Part shown: one piece after another, positions 9,391 to 19,190 of the stretch | Layout: each line of letters opens with the position of its first letter | How positions within the stretch are numbered: the stretch's first letter is position 1 | From: Azolla caroliniana | Taxonomy: Eukaryota > Polypodiophyta | DNA length: 64,000 nucleotides | Direction: 5' to 3' | Assembly: GCA_043228905.1 (NCBI GenBank) | Contig: JBHGNT010000021.1 | Location: 8,928,001 to 8,992,000 of the forward strand | Made by a program: the position numbers and the translations under genes | Notes under the pieces: model-generated | Seen by the model: the letters and a program-made list of their open reading frames with translations, nothing else | Told to the model about the DNA's origin: nothing | The model's database searches: none

Positions 9391-12300
9391 ATGGTCGGCA
9401 TCACCGGCCGAGAGAAAACAAAGACGGAGGGGAGACTTCGGGCGTGCGGAGTTCTCGGCTCTGACGAAGGAATCAACGGAGCCGTGGAGGCAGTCTCTTT
9501 CGACGACACCTTGGGAATGCTGGGGAAGGTAGTCGAAGAAGACCTTAACGAAGACCGGACGATACCGGTATGTTCCGAAGAAATGTACGAAGTCATCGCG
9601 GACTTCGGTCGAGGGCTCGAGTCGGAACGGACGGCCCGGGTGAGCACCAAGTACAAGACGGTGGACCGGAAGGTGAGGCCAGTTGCGGCGCCCTTACCGG
9701 AGGGCAGTGAATCCCGGATAAAAGGGGTTGCATCGGACCCCAGCTTACGAGATCGGGCCTGCATAGGACACACCTTCACCAACGAGACGCTCCGCGAGCT
9801 GAAGATCGGTGGGGGCGGGTTCCTACTGCCGGCGGAGGAAGACCGGTTCCGGAGAATGCTCGGAAGGCACGGGAAAGCCTTCGCATTCTCGCCGGAGGAA
9901 ATCGGGTGCGTGGACCCGACGATCGTAGAGCCGATGGTGATATTCACGGTACCGCATGTATCGTGGAATCTCAAGCCAATTTCGGTTCCGAGAGCTCACA
10001 TCCCGAAGTTGATGGAGCTGTTGAAGCAGAAAGTTGATATGGGCATTCTCGAGCCGTCGAGCGCCCCGTATTCAAACCGCTGGTTTACCGTACCAAAGAA
10101 AAACGGATCATTGCGCTTCATTCAGGACCTGCAGCCGGTCAATAGAGTGACCATTCGGAACGCGGGGATCGGACCGACCATAGACGAGTTCGCGGAGGCC
10201 TTCGCCGGAAGGTCGATTTACTCGGTCGGTGATCTATACTCAGGGTATGACCAGTTCCAGCTAGCCGTGGAGAGCAGAGACATTACGACGATGCGAACTC
10301 CCCTCGGCCTAGTGCGGATGTGTACGCTGCCGCAAGGAGGGACCAACTCGGTGGCCCACATGGTGAATGCGATGAACAAGGTGCTGAGGGACTGCATCCC
10401 GAACATCACCATGCCGTTTCTAGACGACATCCCGATCAAGGGATGCCCGGTAGAAGAGAAGGACGAGACGATCGGGCCGGACGGATGCCGGCGATTCGTG
10501 ACGGCGCACATCGACGACTGCGAGAAGGTGCTGCAAAGGCTAGAGGAGGCGAGGCTCACCTTCTCGGGGGAGAAATCAGCCTTCGGGCAGTCGGAAATCA
10601 TGGTGGTCGGACACTTATGTGGGCCATATGGCCGGAAACCGTCTCCGGCAAAGGTAGAAGCCATCTCCGCGATGAAGCCCGACTGCAGCTCGGTCACGGA
10701 AGTGCGAAGATTCCTGGGGGCATGCGCATTCTACCACATATGGATCCCGCATTACGCCCACGTTGCGGAGCCGCTATACGGATTACTGAGGAAAGGGCAA
10801 AGATTCGAATGGCTAGACAAGCACACGGAGTCGGTCCGGAAGCTGAAGGAGGCTCTTTCGGCAGCACCGGCGCTCCGAAAGGCCGTCTACAGGAAGGGCA
10901 CCCCAGTGTACATAACGGTTGACACGAGTCCGACCGGAATCGGGTGGGTCGTCAACCAAGAAGACGAGGACGGCAATCGGTTCCCGATCCGATTCGGTGC
11001 GAAGGTCCTCAGCGAACGGCAGCGAGGATACGCCCAGGTTAAACGCGAACTCTGGGGTATCGTTTCGGCGGTGAAGGCCGACAAGGACTATCTGATCGGG
11101 ACGGAGGTAATCATAGAGACGGATTGCATGCCGATTCTCGGCATGATTTCCGGATGCGCGACGCCGGACCTGGCAATGCTCAGGTGGATAGCGTATATCA
11201 AGTCCCTAGACCCGGTAATACGACACATTTCCGGGAAAGACAACGCCATGGCCGACATGCTTTCAAGGGCGAGATTCGATGACGAGGGCGGCATGGTTTC
11301 GGAGGACGAAGACGTCGGCGTGGACTTCTTCGAGACTGCGTATGTAACAACAGACGGAACAAGCACTCCGGCGCTTAACGACTTCGACGCGAGCAAGTAC
11401 GACGGGGAGTGGCTGCAGATCGGTGGGTTTCTGAAGACAATGACGCCCGATGCGTCATGGACGAAGGACGAGGCCGACCGGATCCGGAAGAAAGCGTACC
11501 GGTTCTTTCTCCGGGATAGCTGTCTATGGAAGCACCCGAAGAAGAAGGACGGCGTTCCGCTCCGGGTGGTGGCGATGAAGGAAGAACAGGAGGAGCTGCT
11601 GACGGCCTACCACGACAGCCCTTGGGCTGGACACCGTGGAACATGGGCTACGTTTGAGAAACTGAAGGGGAAGTATTGGTGGCCGGGGCAGTACCAGGAC
11701 GTGCATCGGTTCGTGACAACTTGCGAGAGCTGTCAGATGCACTCCACAGTCCGACATCGGGACGAGCTTCACCCCACGTACCCTCCGACCATCCACTTCA
11801 AATGGATGGTAGATCTGGTGACGATGCCAATGGGAGTAGGACAGATGCGGTACCTGGTCCTAGCGCGGGAGGATCTGACGAACCAGGTGGAAGGCCGGGC
11901 CCTTCCGAACAAAACAACCGCGGCCGTATGCCGGTTCCTAGTCGAGGACGTGATATGCCGGTATGGGTGCGTCGGAAAGATCGTGGCTGACCGAGGGGAG
12001 TTGGACGCCGAAGAAGCCGCGGAGCTGTTCGACCGGCTGGGAGTCAAGCTCTCGCTCACCACTGCGTACAATCCGGAGGCGAATGGAAAGGTGGAGCGCG
12101 GACACGGACCGATCGTCAAGGCGTTGGTTCGGGCATGCAGAGGCCGAGTCGGTAACTGGCCGCGGCTGCTACCTTATGCTTTGTGGGCGGACCGGACCAC
12201 GCACAGTTCGGTAACCGGGTACATGCCGACGGAGCTCATGTTCGGCCAGAAGCCGATCATGCCGATGGAACGGACGATCTCCTCGTGGGCAACGGTCGAC

Positions 12301-12747
12301 TGGAGGGACGAGATGAGCCGGGAGGAGTTGTTGGCCGCGCGCATACGACAGCTCGAGCGGAGACCGGAGGACGTGGAACTGGCTGCGGAGAAGCTCCGAG
12401 TGGCGAGGAGAAAGAACAAAGCCAGGTTCGACCGAACGCACCGGCTCCGACCGAAGAAAATCGAAGAAGGTGACTGGGTGCTCGTCTACGATAGCAGCCT
12501 CGACAACCAGCACCGAGCTACACGGAAGTTCGCACGAAGGTGGTTCGGGCCTTACGTGGTACGGAGCGCCAATGACAACGGGACATACCACCTGGCGGAA
12601 CTCGACGGCACGAGAATGACGATACCGGTTGCAGGGAAACGGATCAAAGCGTTCAAGAAGCGACACGACGACGAGCCAGACCCGGCTCTCCTGGTCGGCA
12701 GTGACGAACGATCCGAAAACGAGGAAGAACCGACGGGCGAGGAATGA
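9391..12747 (+). CDS. pol: Pol polyprotein of element B (RT, RNase H, integrase)
   Basis: 1118 residues from the ATG at 9391. Reverse transcriptase covers about residues 190-470 with catalytic Asp pair 345-346 in FLDDIPIKG, followed by an unusual acidic insert. RNase H has Asp 511, Glu 553 and Asp 578. Integrase has an HHCC zinc domain at about 735-785 (HRGTW..CESCQMH) and catalytic Asp 808, Asp 867 and Glu 902, i.e. DD35E spacing. A GPY/F module follows (RRWFGPYVV). The tail is acidic with no chromodomain. There is no overlap with gag, so translation probably depends on reinitiation, a subgenomic RNA or bypass of the 122-base spacer and not a simple frameshift. No stop interrupts it, in contrast to Z, S, G, E and H. 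Confidence 0.93.
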   Translation: MVGITGREKTKTEGRLRACGVLGSDEGINGAVEAVSFDDTLGMLGKVVEEDLNEDRTIPVCSEEMYEVIADFGRGLESERTARVSTKYKTVDRKVRPVAAPLPEGSESRIKGVASDPSLRDRACIGHTFTNETLRELKIGGGGFLLPAEEDRFRRMLGRHGKAFAFSPEEIGCVDPTIVEPMVIFTVPHVSWNLKPISVPRAHIPKLMELLKQKVDMGILEPSSAPYSNRWFTVPKKNGSLRFIQDLQPVNRVTIRNAGIGPTIDEFAEAFAGRSIYSVGDLYSGYDQFQLAVESRDITTMRTPLGLVRMCTLPQGGTNSVAHMVNAMNKVLRDCIPNITMPFLDDIPIKGCPVEEKDETIGPDGCRRFVTAHIDDCEKVLQRLEEARLTFSGEKSAFGQSEIMVVGHLCGPYGRKPSPAKVEAISAMKPDCSSVTEVRRFLGACAFYHIWIPHYAHVAEPLYGLLRKGQRFEWLDKHTESVRKLKEALSAAPALRKAVYRKGTPVYITVDTSPTGIGWVVNQEDEDGNRFPIRFGAKVLSERQRGYAQVKRELWGIVSAVKADKDYLIGTEVIIETDCMPILGMISGCATPDLAMLRWIAYIKSLDPVIRHISGKDNAMADMLSRARFDDEGGMVSEDEDVGVDFFETAYVTTDGTSTPALNDFDASKYDGEWLQIGGFLKTMTPDASWTKDEADRIRKKAYRFFLRDSCLWKHPKKKDGVPLRVVAMKEEQEELLTAYHDSPWAGHRGTWATFEKLKGKYWWPGQYQDVHRFVTTCESCQMHSTVRHRDELHPTYPPTIHFKWMVDLVTMPMGVGQMRYLVLAREDLTNQVEGRALPNKTTAAVCRFLVEDVICRYGCVGKIVADRGELDAEEAAELFDRLGVKLSLTTAYNPEANGKVERGHGPIVKALVRACRGRVGNWPRLLPYALWADRTTHSSVTGYMPTELMFGQKPIMPMERTISSWATVDWRDEMSREELLAARIRQLERRPEDVELAAEKLRVARRKNKARFDRTHRLRPKKIEEGDWVLVYDSSLDNQHRATRKFARRWFGPYVVRSANDNGTYHLAELDGTRMTIPVAGKRIKAFKKRHDDEPDPALLVGSDERSENEEEPTGEE

Positions 12748-12818
12748 AGACGGGCCGGTTTTCTCCGTCCCAACTCTCTTGGCGCATACCGGAGGATGCG
12801 CGGTTAGGTGGGGGCGGA

Positions 12819-13609
12819 TGTCGTGAAGAAAACCGTCCATAGGCGGAATCGGCGCACCAAGGCGTGGGAACCGGTTCTTCACGCGCGCACGCTCCAAGTA
12901 GTACATAGAAGCGAATTAGGAGGATAATCGGCAGGAACGGGCCCTAACTCAAGTGGAGACAAAGACCGCGCGAACAGTCTTTTCGGTCGCGCGCGCGAAC
13001 TGTACGAGTCGGCGGCGTAACTACGCGGATGCGTGGAAAAACGGAGCGGATCCCTGTCCAAAAGGGACAGGGAATAAAGCTGACAGGACGGCTTGCTCGT
13101 CGGCCTATATAAGGAGCGGGAAAGAGCTGTTGCAGAGATATCTCGCGCAGAGAGGACGAAGTGCTGCCGGACCGTTTCTGGACGCTTCGCTCTCTGTTTC
13201 CTTCCTTCTTGAGCTCCATAGCTTTCCGTGCAGGGTTCCGAGGAGGCTCGCGCTGTTTTCGAGGAACGCCCGAGTGCTTCCGGCAGCACCTCCGACCAGC
13301 TACAGCCCTTTGAGCGTCGAAGTGAACAGGCATCGACATCTGTTCGCCGGCCTGTTCGGTCGTAACCAACCTGTGCCCCGTCGAGGGTTGTAGTCGTGTT
13401 AGCCGTTTTTCTTAATATACACATTTAGCCATTCGCATCTGTCTGTGTCGGTGTCTGTTCGTGTTCTCCGTGCTGAAGGGCCGTGTCCCTGTGTACCCCC
13501 GGTCCTGCGTAGCCGGTTCTCTCTCTTTCCCCCTCCCTCGCTTGCTCTTTGGTTCGAGACCCCCGCGGTCCCGCCTCGATTCCACACGCACTTGCATAAT
13601 ATCCCGACA
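12819..13609 (+). repeat. 3' LTR of element B
   Basis: 791 bp, identical to 6308-7098 except at about two sites. Preceded by the purine-rich GGTGGGGGCGGA and followed by ACGT. Confidence 0.95.
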
Positions 13610-14033
13610 ACGTGTATACATATTTGATCGTATATATGTGATAAGTAAACATACATGTATATTTGATATTACGTGCTTTCTATCGAATGTTTTCCTTGTC
13701 GGGAAAAGGATCTTGGTGGCTGTCCTCACATTTTTGTGAGAATGGCGTTTTCACCATCCCTTTTTCAACAATTTTTTGTTGACATCCCCGTTGGTCACTT
13801 TGATATTTCGTTACGTAATGAAACAATCATAGACACAATGGTGTTGAGTACGTAGGGTTTAACCCACTTCATGTGAGGTCGCTCCTATGACACACATATC
13901 CACCATCCCTCCCTCATTACATGGATATGATGCCACCATGAGATCATTCTTACAAAAGGCATTCGTAATAACGTAACCATGTGATGGGCCACGTGGGCCT
14001 ATTACGAAAAGAGGCCTCATTTGGCTTGACCAT
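13610..14033 (+). other. Leader of element Z, third part
   Basis: 424 bp between B and Y2, beginning with B's ACGT target copy. A/T-rich with short ORFs of no recognisable content. I see no gene here. Confidence 0.6.
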
Positions 14034-15130
14034 TGTGAAAGTGTTTTTAGAATTCAAGGTATTGAAGTCTATAAGAATATAAGGTATGGTGCGTTCACAT
14101 CCGGAAGGCAAGATCACGAGCTAAGGTCTTGAGGATAAGTCAAACAAAAAGCAAGTCACGTGGAGAAAAGTAAAAGAAGAAAAAAGCGGGCACCAAAATG
14201 CAGTCTACAACGAACACTCATAACTCATTCGTTTGGAAGCCAAATATAATGTGTAAATATGGATTAGAAAGCTTATGACGAGAGCTATCCGTAGCTTTTT
14301 AAAACTCTAAATTTGGAGCATGGATGAGGGAGATATGACGATTAGAAGATCATTGTGTCATAGCTAAGAATAGGAGATGGAAAAGCTGTAAAAAAAGCGT
14401 GGAAAAGAAAGCAAGCGAAACTTATCTACTAGAGGAGAACTTCATATAAAGCAAGAAGAGTGAGGTGGTGAGGAGGAGCCTTTTTCTGGTGGGGTTTTTC
14501 TTGCCTATTCATGTAGTGCGTTTTTTCTAGTGATCAATTCATCCTTGTAGGCTTGAATTAATAAGGAGTGATGATCATAGAAACAAGAGAAAGAAGATAC
14601 ATAAACTCAAGCCTACAAGGATGAATTGATCACTAGAAAAAACGCACTACATGAATAGGCAAGAAAAACCCCACCAGAAAAAGGCTCCTCCTCACCACCT
14701 CACTCTTCTTGCTTTATATGAAGTTCTCCTCTAGTAGATAAGTTTCGCTTGCTTTCTTTTCCACGCTTTTTTTTACAGCTTTTCCATCTCCTATTCTTAG
14801 CTATGACACAACGATCTTCTAATCGTCATATCTCCCTCATCCATGCTCCAAATTTAGAGCTTTAAAAACCTACGGATAGCTCTCTTCACAAACTTTCCAA
14901 CCCATATTTACACATTATATTTGGCTTCCAAACGAATGAGTTATGAGCGTTCGTTGTAGACTGCATTTTGGTGCCCGCTTTTTTCTTCTTTTACTTTTCT
15001 CCACGTGACTTGCTTTTTGTTTGACTTATCCTCAAGACCTTAGCTCGTGATCTTGCCTTCCGGATGTGAACGCACCATACCTTATATTCTTGTAGACTTC
15101 AATACCTTGAATTCTAAAAACACTTTCACA
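14034..15130. repeat. Head-to-head inverted LTR pair at the left end of Y2
   Basis: Arms at 14034-14552 and 14609-15130 are reverse complements over about 520 bp with few differences. They are separated by a spacer of about 55 bases. Both outer ends carry the LTR terminus TGTGAAAG/CTTTCACA. Confidence 0.92.
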
Positions 15131-15388
15131 TTTAGCCCTCCCCCTTGCTTTTTTGTGAACCATTTATGGTGAACCCTAAGCTACTAATAAAACTAAAGGT
15201 TCTCCTTCGCCTTATTCATGGCTATAGACAAAGAAGGAGAAGATAAATAGAAAAGAAACAAACTATGTGAGTAAAACCCCCGCTAGTCGATAGGAAAAAC
15301 CTCACACTTCTAAACACACACACATACACATTGACAATTGCCATCACCATCTTTCTCCTTGTCAACACAAAGAAAGAGGTTACAACAA

Positions 15389-17062
15389 TTAGTATATCTT
15401 CATCAACTTTCCAAACAGAAGTAGGTCTATGTGATACATAACTCTTGATAGAAGTAAGCATGTTAACATATGAATAAATCTTTCGAGCGAGCGAACCTTT
15501 TGTACAAATACCTTCAAAGCTTCGAGACTTGTCAGAATTGTCATATTTTGAATTATGTCAATCTTTGCTTCATCAACATGACTTCCTTCTTGGCACACCA
15601 CATTCTCCACATTACCTTGTTTTTTATGTATGACCATTTCATCTAGAATCTCATCTCGAAAAGGAAGCAAAAATAAATCTCGTTTGGTTGAATCATTCAA
15701 GGATTGGAAGTTGACGTCTTTCTCCTTTGGAACAACCACAATAAGTGAGACAAACTTCAAATTCTCCAACTTGATGTGGTGCTTGATGCCTTCTACTCTT
15801 ATCTGTGAATACTCATTTATGAATAACTTTGTAAACTTAAAAAAGAGAGAAATAAACCTTAGATCCTCTTCTCCTTGGACATCGTTTGAAATCATCTTCT
15901 TTTTCCCCTTTAGGGTGATAATACTTTTCTCTTCAATGACTTCTTCTTCCTCCTTAGACACCATGTGGAATGATTTGTTTTCCCTATCCCACGAATATTC
16001 ATCAATTGTTATGCTTTCCTCTTCTTGCTTGCCAATGTCGATAGATGATTCCTTCTCCTTTATACATTTGATTAGTTGTGGTGGATCCTTTGATGGTGAT
16101 AAGTTAATGATACTCCAATCATGCATTACAAGTAAATCTCTTGGCTCTTGGTCAAATTGTTGTTGAAGAGTTGATGCCCACATAACTTTGTTGCTACTCA
16201 ATGCAAATCCAAAACATAAATCATGCACGAACACCTTCATACACTGCAACTTGGCACTTACCAATGCTTCCTTACACGCATTGATCTCCAAAAGCCAATC
16301 TCCAGCTATCACTTCTAGGTTACCTTCTTCATCTTGCAACTTCGTTGTGGGTACTTCACCATCAACAACTTCTTTTGTCATATCTTCCATTTCATCTTGC
16401 ACATATTCATCATCAACCACCATATCACTTGTTGTATCAATAATGTCCTCAACATGATGTACATTGGAATCACCATCCATAACATCGCTTCTCATAACTA
16501 TCTCCTTAGATTCGTCTTTCACATCATCATTCTTTATATCATGGTTGTCCTCATGAACTAGATGGGGGAACTCCACATTCATCACCTCTTCTTCATTGTC
16601 TCTAGAATCACCTTCATAGACATCATTATAACTCCAAAAATTAGAATAATGATATGAGGGAACCTGTTGAATCGGACATTGCAAGTAGGCTGGTTGTTGG
16701 CTCATGACCGATCCACAATTATTATAGCTTGGATTTATGGTATATGACGCCGATAATCCATATGCTTCACCGAATAACAACTTCTTCAATTGTTGATCAT
16801 AACTTTGACATACTCGAAGCAAATCATGGAAAGACCTTGGGTACTTCATATGCACTTCATATTGAAAATATGGATCTAGCCCTGCTTTGAATCTTTCCAT
16901 CTTGAAGTATACATCTTCAACGCCTCCAACAAGTCCAATCCAAGTGGACCATATATCCAAAAACGTCTTCTCATACTCGAGGTAGCACATTGGTGAAACC
17001 ATACGCAATTGGAAAAGTTCTCTTCGTAGATCTGTCGCATCGCGAACTCCATATCTTGCCAT
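15389..17062 (-). CDS. Collapsed Gag-Pol ORF of element Y2
   Basis: 557 residues, uninterrupted, starting at the ATG at 17062. The N-terminus matches Y1's Gag region (RELFQLRMVSP, FKMERFKAGLDPYF, VCQSYDQQLKK). A long acidic stretch replaces the zinc knuckle and protease. The last 170 residues match scattered pieces of Y1's RT: KKMISNDVQG for the pre-RT segment, IVVVPKEKD, STKRDLFLLPFRDEILDE, then KVFVQKVRSLERFIHML. The catalytic FMDD segment is missing, yet the frame stays open. RNase H and integrase are gone. It must depend on another element for replication. Whether the protein is made is unknown. Confidence 0.75.
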   Translation of the reverse strand: MARYGVRDATDLRRELFQLRMVSPMCYLEYEKTFLDIWSTWIGLVGGVEDVYFKMERFKAGLDPYFQYEVHMKYPRSFHDLLRVCQSYDQQLKKLLFGEAYGLSASYTINPSYNNCGSVMSQQPAYLQCPIQQVPSYHYSNFWSYNDVYEGDSRDNEEEVMNVEFPHLVHEDNHDIKNDDVKDESKEIVMRSDVMDGDSNVHHVEDIIDTTSDMVVDDEYVQDEMEDMTKEVVDGEVPTTKLQDEEGNLEVIAGDWLLEINACKEALVSAKLQCMKVFVHDLCFGFALSSNKVMWASTLQQQFDQEPRDLLVMHDWSIINLSPSKDPPQLIKCIKEKESSIDIGKQEEESITIDEYSWDRENKSFHMVSKEEEEVIEEKSIITLKGKKKMISNDVQGEEDLRFISLFFKFTKLFINEYSQIRVEGIKHHIKLENLKFVSLIVVVPKEKDVNFQSLNDSTKRDLFLLPFRDEILDEMVIHKKQGNVENVVCQEGSHVDEAKIDIIQNMTILTSLEALKVFVQKVRSLERFIHMLTCLLLSRVMYHIDLLLFGKLMKIY

Positions 17063-17159
17063 TAGTTTGATGATGAATCGGTAGATCCAACCATCAATTA
17101 GTGGACAACCGTTCCTCCCGTTATACAGAAAGGATCGACCCTCCCTGGAGCGCCAAAAA

Positions 17160-17799
17160 TGAAAAGAGAGATATGATGATAGAAAAGAGAGAGAAGGAAG
17201 ATATAGAAACCCAAATCTACAAAGATATATTAATAAGGAGTGATGATCATAGAAACAAGAGAAAGAAGATACATAAACTCAAGCCTACAAGGATGAATTG
17301 ATCACTAGAAAAACACACTACATGAATAGGCAAGAAAAACCCCACAAGAAAAAAGCTCCCCTCACCACCTCACTCTTCTTGCTTTATATGAAGTTCTCCT
17401 CTAGTAGATAAGTTTCGCTTGCTTTCTTTTCCACGCTTTTTTTACAGCTTTTCCATCTCCTATTCTTAGCTATGATACAACGATCTTCTAATCGTCATAT
17501 CTCCCTCGTAGAAGCTCTAAATTTAGAGCTTTAAAAACCTATGGATAGCTCTCTTCACAAACTTTCCAATCCATATTTACACATTATATTTGGCTTCCAA
17601 ACGAATGAGTTATGAGCGTTCGTTGTAGACTGCATTTTGGTGCCCGCTTTTTTCTTCTTTTACTTTTCTCCACGTGACTTGCTTTTTGTTTGACTCATCC
17701 TCAAGACCTTAGCTCGTGATCTTGCCTTCCGGATGTGAACGCACCATACCTTATATTCTTGTAGACTTCAATACCTTGAATTCTAAAAACACTTTCACA
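17160..17799 (-). repeat. 5' LTR of Y2 (right side)
   Basis: 640 bp from TGAAAAGAGAG to CTTTCACA. On its inner side lies the primer site shared with Y1. Matches 14557-15130 in the same orientation and 14034-14556 in the opposite one. Confidence 0.88.
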
Positions 17800-17862
17800 C
17801 AAGGTTGCACTTTGGCGTATGCCATTGTAATTATGAGACTTGAGGGTAGGTAACGTACCAAA
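17800..17862 (+). other. Short Z leader segment between Y2 and a solo LTR
   Basis: 63 bp with no gene. Its last bases, CCAAA, are the left target copy of the solo LTR that follows. Confidence 0.5.
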
Positions 17863-18550
17863 TGTTGGGAATATGTCCCTCTAGTGGGAGGAAGAACCGA
17901 CTGATCGGAAAGCCGACAGTTGATGACAGGGAAGATCTGATTGTTCTGAAAGTTGACAGTCGAAGAGTCGAAAATAGTGAGTCGACTATTATTATTATAG
18001 TAATAATAATAATGATGATGTGTGGAAACAAGTCCCTCCAGATGGGAAAGAGAGAGGAGCCGAGTTGATGAGTGACCAGAAACGAGAAACGTGTATATAG
18101 CCAACTTGGGAGACTATAATTGTAAATAGTCTAAGTGTGTGCGCCCCATGAGGGCTATGTATGTAAATAACCAGAAAATTGCGTAAGTATATACGCAACT
18201 AGGGCAAACTTTAACCGTGTGACAAACAGAGTAGAAACAGAAGTTGTAGTGTGTAGGAGAGCGAGAGAGAGAGAGTGTGTGTGAGCCGTGCCATAGCTGT
18301 GTGAGTAACAACAGACCTGAAGAGCCTTGTGCGGCTGATACACTCGACAAAGTGTTGTATTCCTCTTGGTGTTGTATATCCACTTTGTATAGTGAAGATT
18401 CTGTTCACCCGTGGTTTTCCCCATTTTAGGGTTTCCACGTAAATCTCTGTGCACCATTGTTCATCTTGTCTTTTCTTGGCATATTTCTGTGATTCGTATT
18501 TCAATGCATAGTTCGTTTATTGTGATCTATTCTACAACGATTTCTCAACA
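17863..18550 (+). mobile_element. Solo copia LTR
   Basis: 688 bp from TGTTGGGAATATG to TTTCTCAACA, flanked by CCAAA and CCAAC (one mismatch). The plan matches the LTRs of D and S: VNTR-like front, three small inverted repeats, a TATA box, a GA-rich run and a TTTCCACGT block. Internal parts have been lost, presumably by LTR-LTR recombination. Inverted repeats are at 18112-18131, about 18152-18173 (imperfect) and 18179-18198, the last enclosing GTATA. Confidence 0.85.
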
Positions 18551-19190
18551 CCAACAAAGTTTGTGGTAAACTAGGGGGAAATAAGGACTCTTGACATATA
18601 TGTTTCTTTTAAAAATATATATATGGGCAAATGCCTTGCATATCTCTTATACGCATGAAACATTAAACATTCAAAAAGAGCAACCTAATTGGTTAGCTCA
18701 AGTGTTTAATGCATTTGTTCTCGAGGTCTCGAGTTTAAATATAACCAAGACCATACAACATTGTTGATACATATTGACTATAACACATGTTCAGACTTGA
18801 GGTCTAAGTGCACTTCAGGGTCCTCGTAATAGGACTTAAAGAGCCGAAACCACATATGTGGGCACCAAAACATAGTTTATTGTTAACATTTTTTTTGTGT
18901 ATAAACTATTCATGACGCGAACATACATGGTTGAGCCTTGGGTAACCGCCATGAAAAAAATTGATATAGAGATCAGGGAAAGATATTTATTTGTCACCCC
19001 CATGGTTTTTAAAACACCTTTGTGTTACCATAGTAACTTGATCTTGAACCTCATCTCATAAGTCTAGAGGGGTATTGACGTGAGATCATGATATCGATTC
19101 ATGTTTGCCCATGATATGTCTACATCACGACATGATGTTATGACTATTTGTCTGACCTTATCCTATTTCTTTGCCAGAAATAACTATTCA
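18551..19190 (+). other. Leader of element Z, last part
   Basis: 640 bp up to the gag ATG. Apart from a SINE-like segment (18686-18896) I see nothing coding in it. Confidence 0.6.
18686..18896 (+). repeat. Possible tRNA-derived SINE
   Basis: GGTTAGCTCAAGTG at 18691 resembles a Pol III A box and GGTCTCGAGTTTAAAT at 18725 a decayed B box, 34 bases apart as in tRNA-related SINEs. The segment ends in eight T residues (18889-18896). No clear target duplication was found, so this is tentative. Confidence 0.4.

Larger units (their letters stand above)
6308..13609 (+). mobile_element. Element B: coding-complete autonomous Ty3 retrotransposon
   Basis: 7302-bp element with 791-bp LTRs (6308-7098 and 12819-13609) that differ at only about two sites by eye. 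It has a tRNA-Trp-like primer site, separate uninterrupted gag-protease and pol ORFs, and a polypurine context (AGGTGGGGGCGGA) before the 3' LTR. Target duplication is ACGT (6304-6307 and 13610-13613). The body is much richer in G+C than its surroundings. All catalytic residues I looked for are present, so it may be active. No chromodomain was seen. The RT motif FLDDIPIKG and the DHG protease site are unlike common seed-plant Ty3 lineages. Assignment to a named clade needs a tree. Confidence 0.93.
14034..17799 (-). mobile_element. Element Y2: deletion derivative of a Tat-type Ty3 element
   Basis: A minus-strand element with direct LTR copies at 14557-15130 (truncated) and 17160-17799, plus an extra plus-oriented LTR copy at 14034-14556 that makes its left end a hairpin. 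The primer region (CTCCCTGGAGCGCCA, 17141-17155 on the plus strand) and the polypurine tract (plus-strand TTTAGCCCTCCCCC) match Y1. LTRs are recognisably related to Y1's. The single ORF retains part of gag and a collapsed RT. The 5-bp flanks (ACCAT and CAAGG) do not match, so the left end was probably rearranged after or during insertion. Confidence 0.85.

Noticed and set aside
14029-17804. Target duplication for Y2
   Set aside because: ACCAT and CAAGG do not match. A weak similarity (TTTGGC...CCATTGT) on the two sides is too imperfect to call.
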